DNA of 64,000 bases from CAZGSD01 sp964528305 (GTDB lineage Bacteria; Patescibacteriota; Gracilibacteria; UBA1369). Every line of letters starts with the position of its first letter. Within the stretch, counting starts at the first letter, position 1. Location: contig CAZGSD010000002.1 in assembly GCA_964528305.1 (NCBI GenBank), positions 1 to 64,000 of the forward strand, read 5' to 3'. The notes under the pieces are model-generated. The model was not told the DNA's origin, did no database searches, and saw only the letters and a program-made list of their open reading frames with translations. Positions 9,658-17,297 of the stretch are shown piece after piece. Made by a program: the position numbers and the translations under genes.

Positions 9658-10068
9658 TTATGCGGCTGGAGCGTCTGTCCGTGCTGGCCCATTGTATTCA
9701 TGCACACCAAAAGTATTGCCCTCAGTGTCCAAAAAGTACCCCTGCCAAATACCTTCACCCAATGAAAATTTTGGCATGGCCACCTGTCCACCGGCAGCCA
9801 GAATTGCCTCAGCCGTCTGATCAAAATTACTCACCTGTACTGTGCAGACAAAAGCATTGGCTCCAGACTTTTCCTGCGCCCGCCCGGCTGGTCTTTTTAG
9901 CATGCCACCATTAATACCTGGCTCTTTGCTATCCATCTCGGCAGTCATCACCATCCAATAATCCATATGCCCCCATTTCTCCACTTTCCAGCCAAATATC
10001 TGTCGATAAAAAGCCGCCGCCCGCTCCAAATCATCAGCCTGTATTTCAAAATGCACGACACGATTCAT
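9658..10068 (-). CDS. VOC (glyoxalase/bleomycin-resistance) family protein
   Basis: This 136-residue protein has the two beta-alpha-beta-beta-beta modules of the vicinal oxygen chelate fold. It begins VVHFEIQADDLERAAAFYRQIFGW and ends with the second module GIWQGYFLDTEGNTFGVHEY. H6 in the first strand and E128 in the last (GVHEY) fit metal ligands. The substrate of such stand-alone VOC proteins cannot be deduced; glyoxalase-like or resistance-type activity is possible. It lies in a minus-strand run with DUF4256, msrB and a transglutaminase-like gene. Confidence 0.85.
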   Translation of the reverse strand: MNRVVHFEIQADDLERAAAFYRQIFGWKVEKWGHMDYWMVMTAEMDSKEPGINGGMLKRPAGRAQEKSGANAFVCTVQVSNFDQTAEAILAAGGQVAMPKFSLGEGIWQGYFLDTEGNTFGVHEYNGPARTDAPAA

Positions 10069-10099
10069 ATTGGTAGAAATTTAATATCTATAAAAACAT

Positions 10100-10636
10100 T
10101 CACACTCGCAGTATCGCACGAAAACCTCTGGCTGCATAGTAGGATGATGCGCCGTTATGATAAATAAAAACCTGCCCATAACGTCTATCAGCAAACAGCG
10201 CACCACCCAGTTTTCTAATTTCTACAGGGGTTTTCACCCAGCTTGATGTTTTCAAATCAAAATCACCCAATTGCTGCAGCGCTCTATATTGCTCCTCATC
10301 AAGCATCTCCACGCCCATAGCCGCCGCCATTTCCAAAGCACTACCACGTGGTTTATGTTCTTTACGCTCCGCCAGTGCCGTGCCGTCATAACACAGACTG
10401 CGGCGGCCGGTCGGACTTTCCGGCGCACAGTCACAAAAAAAATACTCACCAGTTTTAGCATCACGCCCAATCACATCAGGTTCGCCACCAGTATTTTCCA
10501 TTTCCATTAGTGCTCGCAATTTACTATCGTGACTAGACAGCCTTGCCAGTACATCGAACCATTTCACTCCCTTGTGCCGGCCTATATTAGCCTCAAATCT
10601 GGCTTTCAGGCTTAGTAATAATTTTTCATTTTTCAT
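10100..10636 (-). CDS. DUF4256 family protein
   Basis: A 178-residue soluble protein that fits the uncharacterised DUF4256 family: SSHDSKLRALMEMENTGGEPDV in the N-terminal half, and near the C-terminus KTSSWVKTPVEIRKLGGALF followed by VFIYHNGASSYYAARGFR. No catalytic role is known for the family. The start overlaps the end of msrB by 11 bases, so the two are probably translated from one transcript. Paired conserved Cys residues (FFCDCAPES) may matter for redox or metal binding, which would suit the msrB neighbour, but that is inference. Confidence 0.85.
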   Translation of the reverse strand: MKNEKLLLSLKARFEANIGRHKGVKWFDVLARLSSHDSKLRALMEMENTGGEPDVIGRDAKTGEYFFCDCAPESPTGRRSLCYDGTALAERKEHKPRGSALEMAAAMGVEMLDEEQYRALQQLGDFDLKTSSWVKTPVEIRKLGGALFADRRYGQVFIYHNGASSYYAARGFRAILRV

Positions 10637-11036
10637 CGCTATCAGCTAAAGGTTTAAACTGCAAACACACCGAGTTGATGCAATAACGTTTTCCGGATGG
10701 TGGGGGACCATCTTCAAATACATGCCCCAAATGCGACTCGCATCGCGCACACAAAACTTCCACCCTATGCATGCCATAACTGTCATCCTCACGCTCTTCC
10801 ACGTGTTTCGCGTCAATCGGATCAAAATAACTCGGCCACCCAGTCCCGGATTCAAATTTCGTCCCAGATTGAAATAGCGGCAAATCACAAGCCGCGCAAG
10901 TATACATTCCCTCCCCATGCTTTTGCCACGAACATGAAAAAGCCGGCTCAGTTCCACGCTCTCGCATCACACGAAATTGCTCAGCCGTCAACACCTGCCG
11001 CCACTCTTCCTCAGTTTTAAAAATTTTTTCAATCAT
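10626..11036 (-). CDS. msrB: Peptide-methionine (R)-S-oxide reductase
   Basis: A 136-residue MsrB that reduces methionine-R-sulfoxide in proteins. Structural zinc is held by two CxxC pairs, C47/C50 and C96/C99. The substrate pocket contains GTGWPSYF (W67) and H105 in HLGHVFEDGP. The catalytic cysteine is C119 in KRYCINSVCL, with C124 nearby as a possible resolving thiol. Length is standard for a stand-alone MsrB, and no fused MsrA is present. It overlaps DUF4256 by 11 bases and sits 12 bases after the transglutaminase-like gene. Confidence 0.95.
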   Translation of the reverse strand: MIEKIFKTEEEWRQVLTAEQFRVMRERGTEPAFSCSWQKHGEGMYTCAACDLPLFQSGTKFESGTGWPSYFDPIDAKHVEEREDDSYGMHRVEVLCARCESHLGHVFEDGPPPSGKRYCINSVCLQFKPLADSDEK

Positions 11037-11048
11037 ATTAAAGCACTT

Positions 11049-11936
11049 TTATAATAAACCACCTCGCACTAATCGGAATTCAGGATTCTGCCAAAATATT
11101 AAAAGTTGTTCCCAATTATTCTCAATATTTTCCATCGCATAGGCCAATTTATCCAGCTCCTTGGCCTTGTCTTCATTTATCTCTTGCTTTCCCCAGGGCT
11201 CACCTAAAGCAGAAGTTACAATTTTAGCAGTTTGTAAATAGGTGATCAGATGTCCCATTACAGCATGAAAATCATGAATCAATGCCCATGCAGCAGGCAG
11301 CAGTCCATGATATCCGCCAGCATTTTGATATTTCATCGGATCGTCGTTCTTTCCCCTTAAATTCAACCACGCCCGATGCCCAAAAATAAATGATTGTTCA
11401 TAGGGCAAGTCGTAGGGATTTAAACCAGATTTATCCATAGAAAAACTGCCGTCCACATCAATCAAAATCCATTTCTCTCCATTCCAATACTCATTAACCC
11501 AATGATCCCAAACTTTATTATCTTTAGCACCATCAAAATAACCGGCAAATCCAGAGCGAATTCTCACTGGTATTCCTTTCGCTTTTAAAATACTACTCAT
11601 CAATATGGCCACAAAACGACAAGTTACGACAATTTTATTTGTAACATCTCTATCTGCAACTAAACCTCGAGAGTCTAATCTGTACAATTCAGCCAGCATG
11701 GCTGCCGCAGTAACCAAATAATCATCATCAGACTGACGAAATTTTGAAACATTTCTCATATCCCCGAAACGCAAGTCAGAATTAGTTCCAACATTCCCAG
11801 CTTCCAGCGTCGTTCGATGAATAGTACTCAGCCTCACCAACTTTCCCAAAGCCTCAATAGAGTCGGGCAAAGCCTGTAGTTTCTCTAAATATCCACCTGG
11901 ATAATCAAATGTTGTAAATTCTAAAAATTTGGCCAT
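11049..11936 (-). CDS. Transglutaminase-like cysteine protease-fold protein
   Basis: A 295-residue soluble protein with a transglutaminase-like core. The catalytic triad is visible as C106 (VVTCRFVAILMSSILKAKGI), H145 (WDHWVNEYW) and D160 (ILIDVDG), in the order and spacing of the superfamily. There is no signal peptide, so it is probably cytoplasmic. Members of this superfamily act as peptidases, amidases or cross-linkers, and the C-terminal 120 residues give no further clue. It is the first gene of a minus-strand run through msrB and DUF4256 and may share their promoter. Superfamily assignment is good; substrate is unknown. Confidence 0.8.
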   Translation of the reverse strand: MAKFLEFTTFDYPGGYLEKLQALPDSIEALGKLVRLSTIHRTTLEAGNVGTNSDLRFGDMRNVSKFRQSDDDYLVTAAAMLAELYRLDSRGLVADRDVTNKIVVTCRFVAILMSSILKAKGIPVRIRSGFAGYFDGAKDNKVWDHWVNEYWNGEKWILIDVDGSFSMDKSGLNPYDLPYEQSFIFGHRAWLNLRGKNDDPMKYQNAGGYHGLLPAAWALIHDFHAVMGHLITYLQTAKIVTSALGEPWGKQEINEDKAKELDKLAYAMENIENNWEQLLIFWQNPEFRLVRGGLL

Positions 11937-12004
11937 CGTGTCTATAAGTGATAAAAAGAGAAATGAAAAGTATGAAAAGGTAGCACCTAACTAACTCATA
12001 CATT

Positions 12005-12826
12005 ATGGACACAAAAATCGCAATTTTCAAAGGCAAGGAGGTTCGAAAGACGCTCCATAAAAATGAATGGTGGTTTTCTGTAGTTGATGTTTGTGGAGTA
12101 TTGACCGATAGTGCTGATGCAGGTGCATATTGGAGAAAACTAAAACAGCGCTTAAATGAGGAAGGAAGTGAAGTCGTGACAAATTGTCACGGGTTGAAAT
12201 TGGAAGCTCCTGATGGAAAAATGCGTGAGACAGATTGCGCAAACACCGAAGGTGTTTTTCGCATCATCCAGTCTATCCCATCCCCCAAAGCTGAACCATT
12301 CAAGCGCTGGTTGGCAAAAGTAGGCTACGAACGTATACAGGAGATTGAAGATCCAGAATTGGCCACAAAACGCACCCGCGCCCTTTATAAGGCCAAGGGC
12401 TATTCCGACGCCTGGATTGAAAAACGCCTGCGCGGTATTGCGATTCGGGAAGAGTTAACTGATGAATGGCAAAAACGTGGCGTAAAGGAAGAACGCGAAT
12501 ATGGGATTCTGACGGCGGAAATCTCCAAAGCAACTTTTGGCATGACCCCAGCCGAATACAAGAAGCTCAAAAACCTTAAACAGCAAAACCTTCGTGATCA
12601 TATGAATGATCTCGAGCTCATTTTTTCAATGCTTGGAGAGGCTTCCACAACGGAAATCACTCGAAGTCAGGATGTACAGGGATTTATAGAAAGCAAGTCG
12701 GCAGCACAAAAGGGCGGGAAGATTGCTGGCGACGCACGTAAAAAACTTGAAATTGAGAGTGGTAAGAAAGTCTCAACCAGGGTTAATTATTTGGAAGAAT
12801 CACAGAATAAAAAACTTTTGAACTAA
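12005..12826 (+). CDS. BRO-N domain protein (DinD / phage antirepressor-like)
   Basis: This 273-residue protein begins with a BRO-N domain: IAIFKGKEVRKTLHKNEWWF, then VVDVCGVLTDSADAGAYWRKL. Its C-terminal half (LRDHMNDLELIFSMLGEASTTEITRSQ and AGDARKKLEIESGKKV) resembles the DinD-type tail of chromosomal BRO proteins. BRO-N domains occur in phage antirepressors and DNA-damage-inducible proteins and probably bind DNA. It is isolated on the plus strand, 20 bases before the 3' end of the intron-containing tRNA-Ile, so it may be cargo of a past tRNA-targeted insertion. I see no integrase or direct repeat to support that. Confidence 0.85.
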   Translation: MDTKIAIFKGKEVRKTLHKNEWWFSVVDVCGVLTDSADAGAYWRKLKQRLNEEGSEVVTNCHGLKLEAPDGKMRETDCANTEGVFRIIQSIPSPKAEPFKRWLAKVGYERIQEIEDPELATKRTRALYKAKGYSDAWIEKRLRGIAIREELTDEWQKRGVKEEREYGILTAEISKATFGMTPAEYKKLKNLKQQNLRDHMNDLELIFSMLGEASTTEITRSQDVQGFIESKSAAQKGGKIAGDARKKLEIESGKKVSTRVNYLEESQNKKLLN

Positions 12827-12845
12827 TTTCCCGCCTAATATTTCT

Positions 12846-13313
12846 TGGTGGGCCTGCCTGGACTTGAACCAGGGACCAATCGGTTATGCATCTCACTATC
12901 ACTTTCGTGACCCCTTTCGGGTTTGTAATCTGGACTATCCCTTCTTCCTCTTTTGACGAAATGCGCAAAATGTTTAGCTTTGCGTCTGCACGTGCACACT
13001 TAAACGTCTCATTTTTGACACATCGTCAAATCACTGACATTTATCTTTGCGCGCGCAAACTCATCTCACCATCAAGGAAGTCTGCCGTCTAGTCTCTACA
13101 CCTTCACCGCCCCAACATTATGGGAATAGCGGCGCTTGGCTCGGGATTACCACGGTCGCAAATTGCTTCGCAAAAACCACAGGCTTCCCCGAATTTGACA
13201 GATATACACCAACAGATTTCTCCATTGGCTGCCCATCGATAACCTTCTTATCCCCAAAGGACTTAGAAAAGCTATCTTCAAGCCGACTGCTCTAACCACT
13301 GAGCTACAGGCCC
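12846..13313 (-). tRNA. tRNA-Ile (CAU), interrupted by a group I intron
   Basis: The exons lie at 13313-13281 and 12888-12846 on the minus strand. Joined, they give a perfect 76-nt tRNA with acceptor GGGCCTG/CAGGCCC, D stem GCTC/GAGC, anticodon stem GTCGG/CCGAT, loop CTCATAA and T stem CCTGG/CCAGG, with A plus CCA encoded. The body closely resembles E. coli tRNA-Ile2 (GTGGTTAGAGCAG and CTGGTTCAAGTCCAG), so CAU should be modified to lysidine to read AUA, rather than being a methionine tRNA. The intron separates position 33 from position 34. Splice sites were placed by tRNA structure and the terminal-G rule, not by experiment. Confidence 0.9.
12889..13280 (-). ncRNA. Group I self-splicing intron (IC3-like) in tRNA-Ile
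   Basis: This 392-nt insert has the conserved core of group I introns. On the minus strand they appear in order: the P7/Q-type segment GGTAATCCCGAGCCAAGC (around 13132-13149), the R-type segment GTAGAGACTAGACGGCAG (around 13082-13100) and the S-type segment GGGATAGTCCAGATTAC (around 12926-12942). The last intron base is G. A P1 helix can form: exon GCU pairs with an internal GGC, with a U.G pair at the splice site, extended by GATAGC/GTTATC. The elements resemble those of cyanobacterial tRNA-Leu introns. No open frame inside encodes a homing endonuclease, so mobility would need help in trans. Confidence 0.88.
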
Positions 13314-13464
13314 ATATTTCAAAGTGCGCTTGTGACCGGACTCATCACATCCCCAGGCCAGCTCTATCCACTAGCCGGAAACAGGGGAAGCGGTCACTAG
13401 AGCAGTGCCATCTTAATCAAGAAAGCCGCCTCTGTAAATATTTTATTAAGGAATCGCCAGAAAT

Positions 13465-13575
13465 CTGATTAAATTAGTTTTTACAAGGCGACAAGAAAAA
13501 ATTTTCCCGCACGTATGAAAATACGTAAGGGAAAATTTTCTTCGCAGGCAACGCAGTAAAAACTAATTTAATCAG
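13465..13575. repeat. Foldback repeat, copy 1 (20-bp perfect arms)
   Basis: Perfect 20-base inverted arms at 13465-13484 and 13556-13575 enclose a second imperfect stem (GAAAAAATTTTCCC / GGGAAAATTTTCTTC) and a terminal hairpin ACGTAT-GAAA-ATACGT. The right arm ends five bases before the stop of the minus-strand lipoprotein gene, so the element may act as its transcription terminator. The left segment TTTTTACAAGGCG and right segment CAACGCAGTAAAAA recur exactly in a second copy at 30873-30996. The remaining 100 bases towards tRNA-Ile show nothing else. Confidence 0.85.
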
Positions 13576-13579
13576 CTTT

Positions 13580-14239
13580 CTAGTTGGATTTTTTAGTTTT
13601 TTGCATAGTCACACTCACCTGACCAGCATCATAAGTATTGCAGGATAGCGCCACAGTCACATCACCTTTGGCATAACTCAGTATCAGGCTGTCCTCCAAC
13701 TCCATAGTAAATCCACTGGCATTTACTTTCCACCCCATCCCCAGCAATAAATTCGCCTGCCGATCACACGCCGCCTTCAAATCCTTGCCGGCTACATTAT
13801 AAGTCACCAGGTCCATGCCACCCACACTGGTATTCACATAACTAAAATCACGCCCCTCAGGCAGAGTGGGCAAATCTGCTGGAACTTCGGCCGGACGAGT
13901 CCCTCCAGAGCTAGACTTATAACCAACCTTGCCATCCTCGCCCTTCACGGTCAGTGAACCTTCATTTCCATTAGCATCCATCACTGTTTTACCGCTGGCA
14001 TCGACCACTTTCATACTACCATTTTGGCCATCACCGGACAGTTCCAGGCTGCCACCATCTTTGGCAGTAATTTTCATCTCACCATTTTTCAAATCCCCAA
14101 AATCAACTTTCACCTCGCCGCCAGTCGTCGAATTAACTATACTTTCAGCCAATTTCGCTCCGAGCTGTTCCTCCATATTCTGACAGCCGGCCAACGCCAC
14201 CACTGCCACGCCCCCCATCACCAGTAATTTTTTATTCAT
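13580..14239 (-). CDS. Predicted lipoprotein of unknown function
   Basis: A 219-residue exported lipoprotein. The signal peptide MNKKLLVMGGVAVVALAGC ends in the lipobox LAGC with C19 as the lipidated residue. Residues 45-110 are Gly/Asp/Lys-rich and repetitive (GEVKVDFGDLKNGEMKI, GSLELSGDGQNGSMKV, GNEGSLTVKGEDGKVGY), which suggests a short stack of beta repeats. The C-terminal 90 residues contain two cysteines (C159 and C200) that could form a disulfide outside the cell. I do not recognise a family. A foldback repeat immediately follows the stop codon. Confidence 0.8.
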   Translation of the reverse strand: MNKKLLVMGGVAVVALAGCQNMEEQLGAKLAESIVNSTTGGEVKVDFGDLKNGEMKITAKDGGSLELSGDGQNGSMKVVDASGKTVMDANGNEGSLTVKGEDGKVGYKSSSGGTRPAEVPADLPTLPEGRDFSYVNTSVGGMDLVTYNVAGKDLKAACDRQANLLLGMGWKVNASGFTMELEDSLILSYAKGDVTVALSCNTYDAGQVSVTMQKTKKSN

Positions 14240-14365
14240 GTTTTTGAAATTAAATAATCCAGTATCTTTATAACAAAGATTCCCGGCAGCGGCAAATTTG
14301 GGTAATCACAAACCAAATTCGTAATTCAAAAATTGCCATAACTATGCATCCATTAGTTCATATCA

Positions 14366-15301
14366 TCATATGGTAAAGACCCTCACAAACTGCTCTTTTA
14401 CCTCAGCAACCCCCTTCTGTACGTCATCATTAGGAAATTTTTCATAACCACTCATAATAAAAGTCCTTATGAAATGCAACAGCTCTTTGCCAGCATCCGG
14501 GCTCAGTTTTTGGTGTAGATTACTAGCGAATTCCAGTGGCACAGTCAAAATAGCAACTATTCCAGCAGTGCTATGTTTGGGATGCTCCATATTATATGGC
14601 AACACCTCCCGGGCGACTCTCTCCACAGCCTGCCCCTTATCCAGCAAATGTCCTAATTGTACCGGGCTGTCCGCTTCCGCCCGATGTTCGAAGCGTGAAT
14701 ACAGCTGGTTAGCCTCTACCGACACCGATTCAGCCAGATATTTTCTCAGCATCAATCTGGCTGCCCAGGCTTCTCTGCGTTTATGCCTCAATCTTTTTCT
14801 AGTATCATGAAACTCATCACTGGATCTACTCAAATCTCCCACACGTTGATGCGTCTCGCCAATATCATGCATCATCAGCATATAATACAACGCCCGCTCC
14901 TCATTTCTATGGCCAGCTGTCACTGCTCGCCACAAAGCCGGATAACTCTGCTGTATTATATGGCACCATTGTAGCAAGCCCTCAGTATGGTCCAAATTAT
15001 TTTCTCTAAACTCAGGATTGATTTTTAAATCCCCCATATTCAGCCAACGTCCGGTCTCACCCAGGGCCCTCTCCAGCAGTAGTCGAGTGTCAGAGCTGAC
15101 TATATGCCGATACTCCTGCCTGATGTCCAGCGGCAAGGCCGCAGCTAATCTTTCCATTGTGACAACATCTTCTGCAGGCCCATCAGTTTGTGGCTGGACG
15201 GTACGGTACGGTAACCCAAAAGCCGGCTGCAAATGTTTGGCGCGCACCGGCTGTTCATCTGGGACTAATTCCACAGGGCCAAATTCGCCTCTCAATGTCA
15301 T
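14366..15301 (-). CDS. HD-domain metal-dependent phosphohydrolase
   Basis: A 311-residue protein with the HD superfamily metal site: H105 (NNLDHTEG), H145-D146 (MLMMHDIGE) and D221 (HLLDKGQAVE). Several HD proteins with this pattern, such as 5'-deoxynucleotidases, remove phosphate from nucleotides. The substrate here is not known. The first 50 residues are a disordered extension. It lies on the minus strand opposite the pyrophosphatase gene, with a 136-base divergent spacer. Assignment to the superfamily is good; naming a specific enzyme would be a guess. Confidence 0.82.
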   Translation of the reverse strand: MTLRGEFGPVELVPDEQPVRAKHLQPAFGLPYRTVQPQTDGPAEDVVTMERLAAALPLDIRQEYRHIVSSDTRLLLERALGETGRWLNMGDLKINPEFRENNLDHTEGLLQWCHIIQQSYPALWRAVTAGHRNEERALYYMLMMHDIGETHQRVGDLSRSSDEFHDTRKRLRHKRREAWAARLMLRKYLAESVSVEANQLYSRFEHRAEADSPVQLGHLLDKGQAVERVAREVLPYNMEHPKHSTAGIVAILTVPLEFASNLHQKLSPDAGKELLHFIRTFIMSGYEKFPNDDVQKGVAEVKEQFVRVFTI

Positions 15302-15437
15302 AAGTTTTTATATTATTTACTCTATCAGTCGCATCACTACTATTATCTCTCCCCACCAATACTGGCAAGCACCTCCCATTCACAAATTTTCTCAACTGTG
15401 GTAAAAGACTGCTGTTTAGAATTTAATCACTTTATTC

Positions 15438-15986
15438 ATGAACCCATATTCCCCATTTCATACCATCAAGCAGGACAAAGCTCCCCAGGAGCTGAAATTG
15501 ATAGTGGAAATCTCCACCGGTGACGCCAATAAATATGAATTCAACAAAGAAATCGGCATGCTGGAACTGGACCGCGTCCTCTACGGCCCCACTTTTTATC
15601 CGGTCAATTATTGCGATGTACCCGGTACCTGGCAAAACGGCGACAATGATCCGCTCGACGCCGTGATTTTCTCTACCTATCCCATTACCCCCGGAGTAAT
15701 AGCCACCGGCCGCGTCATCGGCGTGATGGAAATGGAGGACAATGGCGAAATTGATCACAAAATCATCTGCGTCAACAAAAAAGACCCCCGCTTCGAACAT
15801 GTTAAATCCGTGGACGATCTCACCCCCTATCAACGCAAAGATCTACAGGCTTTCATGGAAATTTACAAAATAGCCCAAACCGGCCCAGGCACAGTCAAAG
15901 TCGGTAAATTCCTGGGGCCAGAGGAAGCCTTCAAAATGGTGGAAGAAGCCATGGCGGTTTATAAAGAGAAGTATCCGCAAAAATAA
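15438..15986 (+). CDS. ppa: Inorganic pyrophosphatase (family I)
   Basis: A 182-residue family I soluble pyrophosphatase. The metal-binding triad D69-N-D71-P-L-D74 corresponds to the DxDPxD signature, and other active-site residues fit at E24, K33, R46 and Y58. The enzyme hydrolyses PPi to orthophosphate and so pulls nucleic-acid, amino-acyl-tRNA and other biosynthetic reactions forward. Length is typical for bacterial enzymes. It is monocistronic, and there is no evident Shine-Dalgarno site before its ATG. Confidence 0.96.
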   Translation: MNPYSPFHTIKQDKAPQELKLIVEISTGDANKYEFNKEIGMLELDRVLYGPTFYPVNYCDVPGTWQNGDNDPLDAVIFSTYPITPGVIATGRVIGVMEMEDNGEIDHKIICVNKKDPRFEHVKSVDDLTPYQRKDLQAFMEIYKIAQTGPGTVKVGKFLGPEEAFKMVEEAMAVYKEKYPQK

Positions 15987-16045
15987 AGAAGCTCATTAAA
16001 CTATATAGCCTCAACTGCCGCCAAAACAATTGAATACCGATGATA

Positions 16046-17167
16046 TTATTTTAGCTTCTTTGTATCCATTAGGGCCTCTTCGACTGCTGCAATGGAGCTT
16101 CCAGCCGTGGCCTCAATAGCAGGTCGGAAGACTGTCCAGCTGGGTACCCCTAGGGTCTTTCTGCGATGGGCAAACTCCATAATAGTGCTATAAACCAGTC
16201 TACCAAATCTATCCTGCACGGCACGTCCAGCCTCCTGTACTTCTTCATGATTTGGGTTGCCTACAGCCACACCATCCGGTCCCAGAGCAGCAGCATAATT
16301 GGTTGGTACGCTAATCCAGGCCCGCGCTTTCCTAAAAGCCGGATAATGTTTAGACTGAGTAGCATGTTGAGCTACTAGAGCCTCATAAGTGCTAGACATG
16401 CCCACCACTCCTACCGGGGTTGGTTTTTTAAATCTGCTATCATTATTTATTAATCGGCCCCCCTCATGCCAAACATTCTTCAGCGTCGATCTCAAATTAT
16501 ACACATCTTCACGTCTCTCATAGTTGGGGCCTGTTACCCGCACATAAATGCCTTCTATAACTGGAACTCCTTCAGCTTCTGCAACGCTTTTGATTAAATC
16601 ACGTGTTTCTTGAGGATAGTGGTCTCCCATATGTGGAAATTGGGGGCCAAATCTTTCATCATTAAGACCAATTAAGGGGTTGTCACCGGTCCAATCCAGA
16701 TCGCTATGTACCAACATTAAATCTCCAGGGCTTAATTTATCGGGCGTCAATATACCAGAAGCATTGGAACCCGTCAGTGTCTGTACGCCCAGCAGCTGCA
16801 TCACTCGCAGCCAAAAAGTTGCTCTTTTAACATCAATCCCCTCATACAAATGTTCACGGCCGCTTTGGGCTATCACCATTGGACTCTCTTTCTCGCCCTT
16901 CAGTCGTCCAATAATCAGCTTTTGAGCATGCCCCTCAACCGCACTTTTGCCAGGCTCAATACCCAGTTCTCTAAAAATATCTGCAAAACCGATAGTCGCA
17001 GCACCCGGCAAATATGTGTCAGCGAAATTTCCTAATCCAGTACCCAGAATCACTCCATCCAAAGCAACACCTGTCAGAGAAGTGTCCGCACTATGGGCAT
17101 CGCACCTCTCTCGCACATAGTTCGCAGCCTTATCAGCATGCACAAAACCAAATCTCTCAGTACGCAT
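16046..17167 (-). CDS. Purine nucleoside phosphorylase-like enzyme with insertions
   Basis: A 373-residue member of the trimeric purine nucleoside phosphorylase/MTA phosphorylase family, which cleaves purine nucleosides with phosphate. Visible family motifs are GVILGTGLG, SGREHLYEG, GSNASG, WTGDNPLIGLNDERFGPQFP, GIYVRVTGPNYE and VVGMSSTYEALVA. It is about 100 residues longer than normal. Extra segments lie after GPNYERREDVYNLRS and before the region that is usually TNMAAG, here TNYAAA. The changed base-pocket residues suggest altered substrate preference. It stands alone on the minus strand, divergent from the protein kinase gene. Confidence 0.83.
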   Translation of the reverse strand: MRTERFGFVHADKAANYVRERCDAHSADTSLTGVALDGVILGTGLGNFADTYLPGAATIGFADIFRELGIEPGKSAVEGHAQKLIIGRLKGEKESPMVIAQSGREHLYEGIDVKRATFWLRVMQLLGVQTLTGSNASGILTPDKLSPGDLMLVHSDLDWTGDNPLIGLNDERFGPQFPHMGDHYPQETRDLIKSVAEAEGVPVIEGIYVRVTGPNYERREDVYNLRSTLKNVWHEGGRLINNDSRFKKPTPVGVVGMSSTYEALVAQHATQSKHYPAFRKARAWISVPTNYAAALGPDGVAVGNPNHEEVQEAGRAVQDRFGRLVYSTIMEFAHRRKTLGVPSWTVFRPAIEATAGSSIAAVEEALMDTKKLK

Positions 17168-17245
17168 ATTTAAAACGTAAAAAACTAATCGCCCAAATTC
17201 TATAGGTCCCCCCGTTATTTATGCCAATAAATCCCCTAAAACATC

Positions 17246-17274
17246 GTGACAGTAGGCGTGTTTTATGATACAAT
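17246..17274 (+). promoter_or_regulatory. Predicted sigma70-type promoter for the kinase gene
   Basis: GTGACA (17246-17251) and TACAAT (17269-17274) are separated by 17 bases. The -10 box ends 23 bases before the ATG at 17298, giving a very short leader without a clear ribosome-binding site. Confidence 0.6.
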
Positions 17275-17297
17275 GCTAAGATTTAGCAAATAAAATT

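Noticed and set aside
12886..13295. Open frames inside the tRNA intron as a possible homing endonuclease
   Set aside because: The frames are short (60-82 codons), overlap the conserved ribozyme core and show no LAGLIDADG, GIY-YIG or HNH motif.
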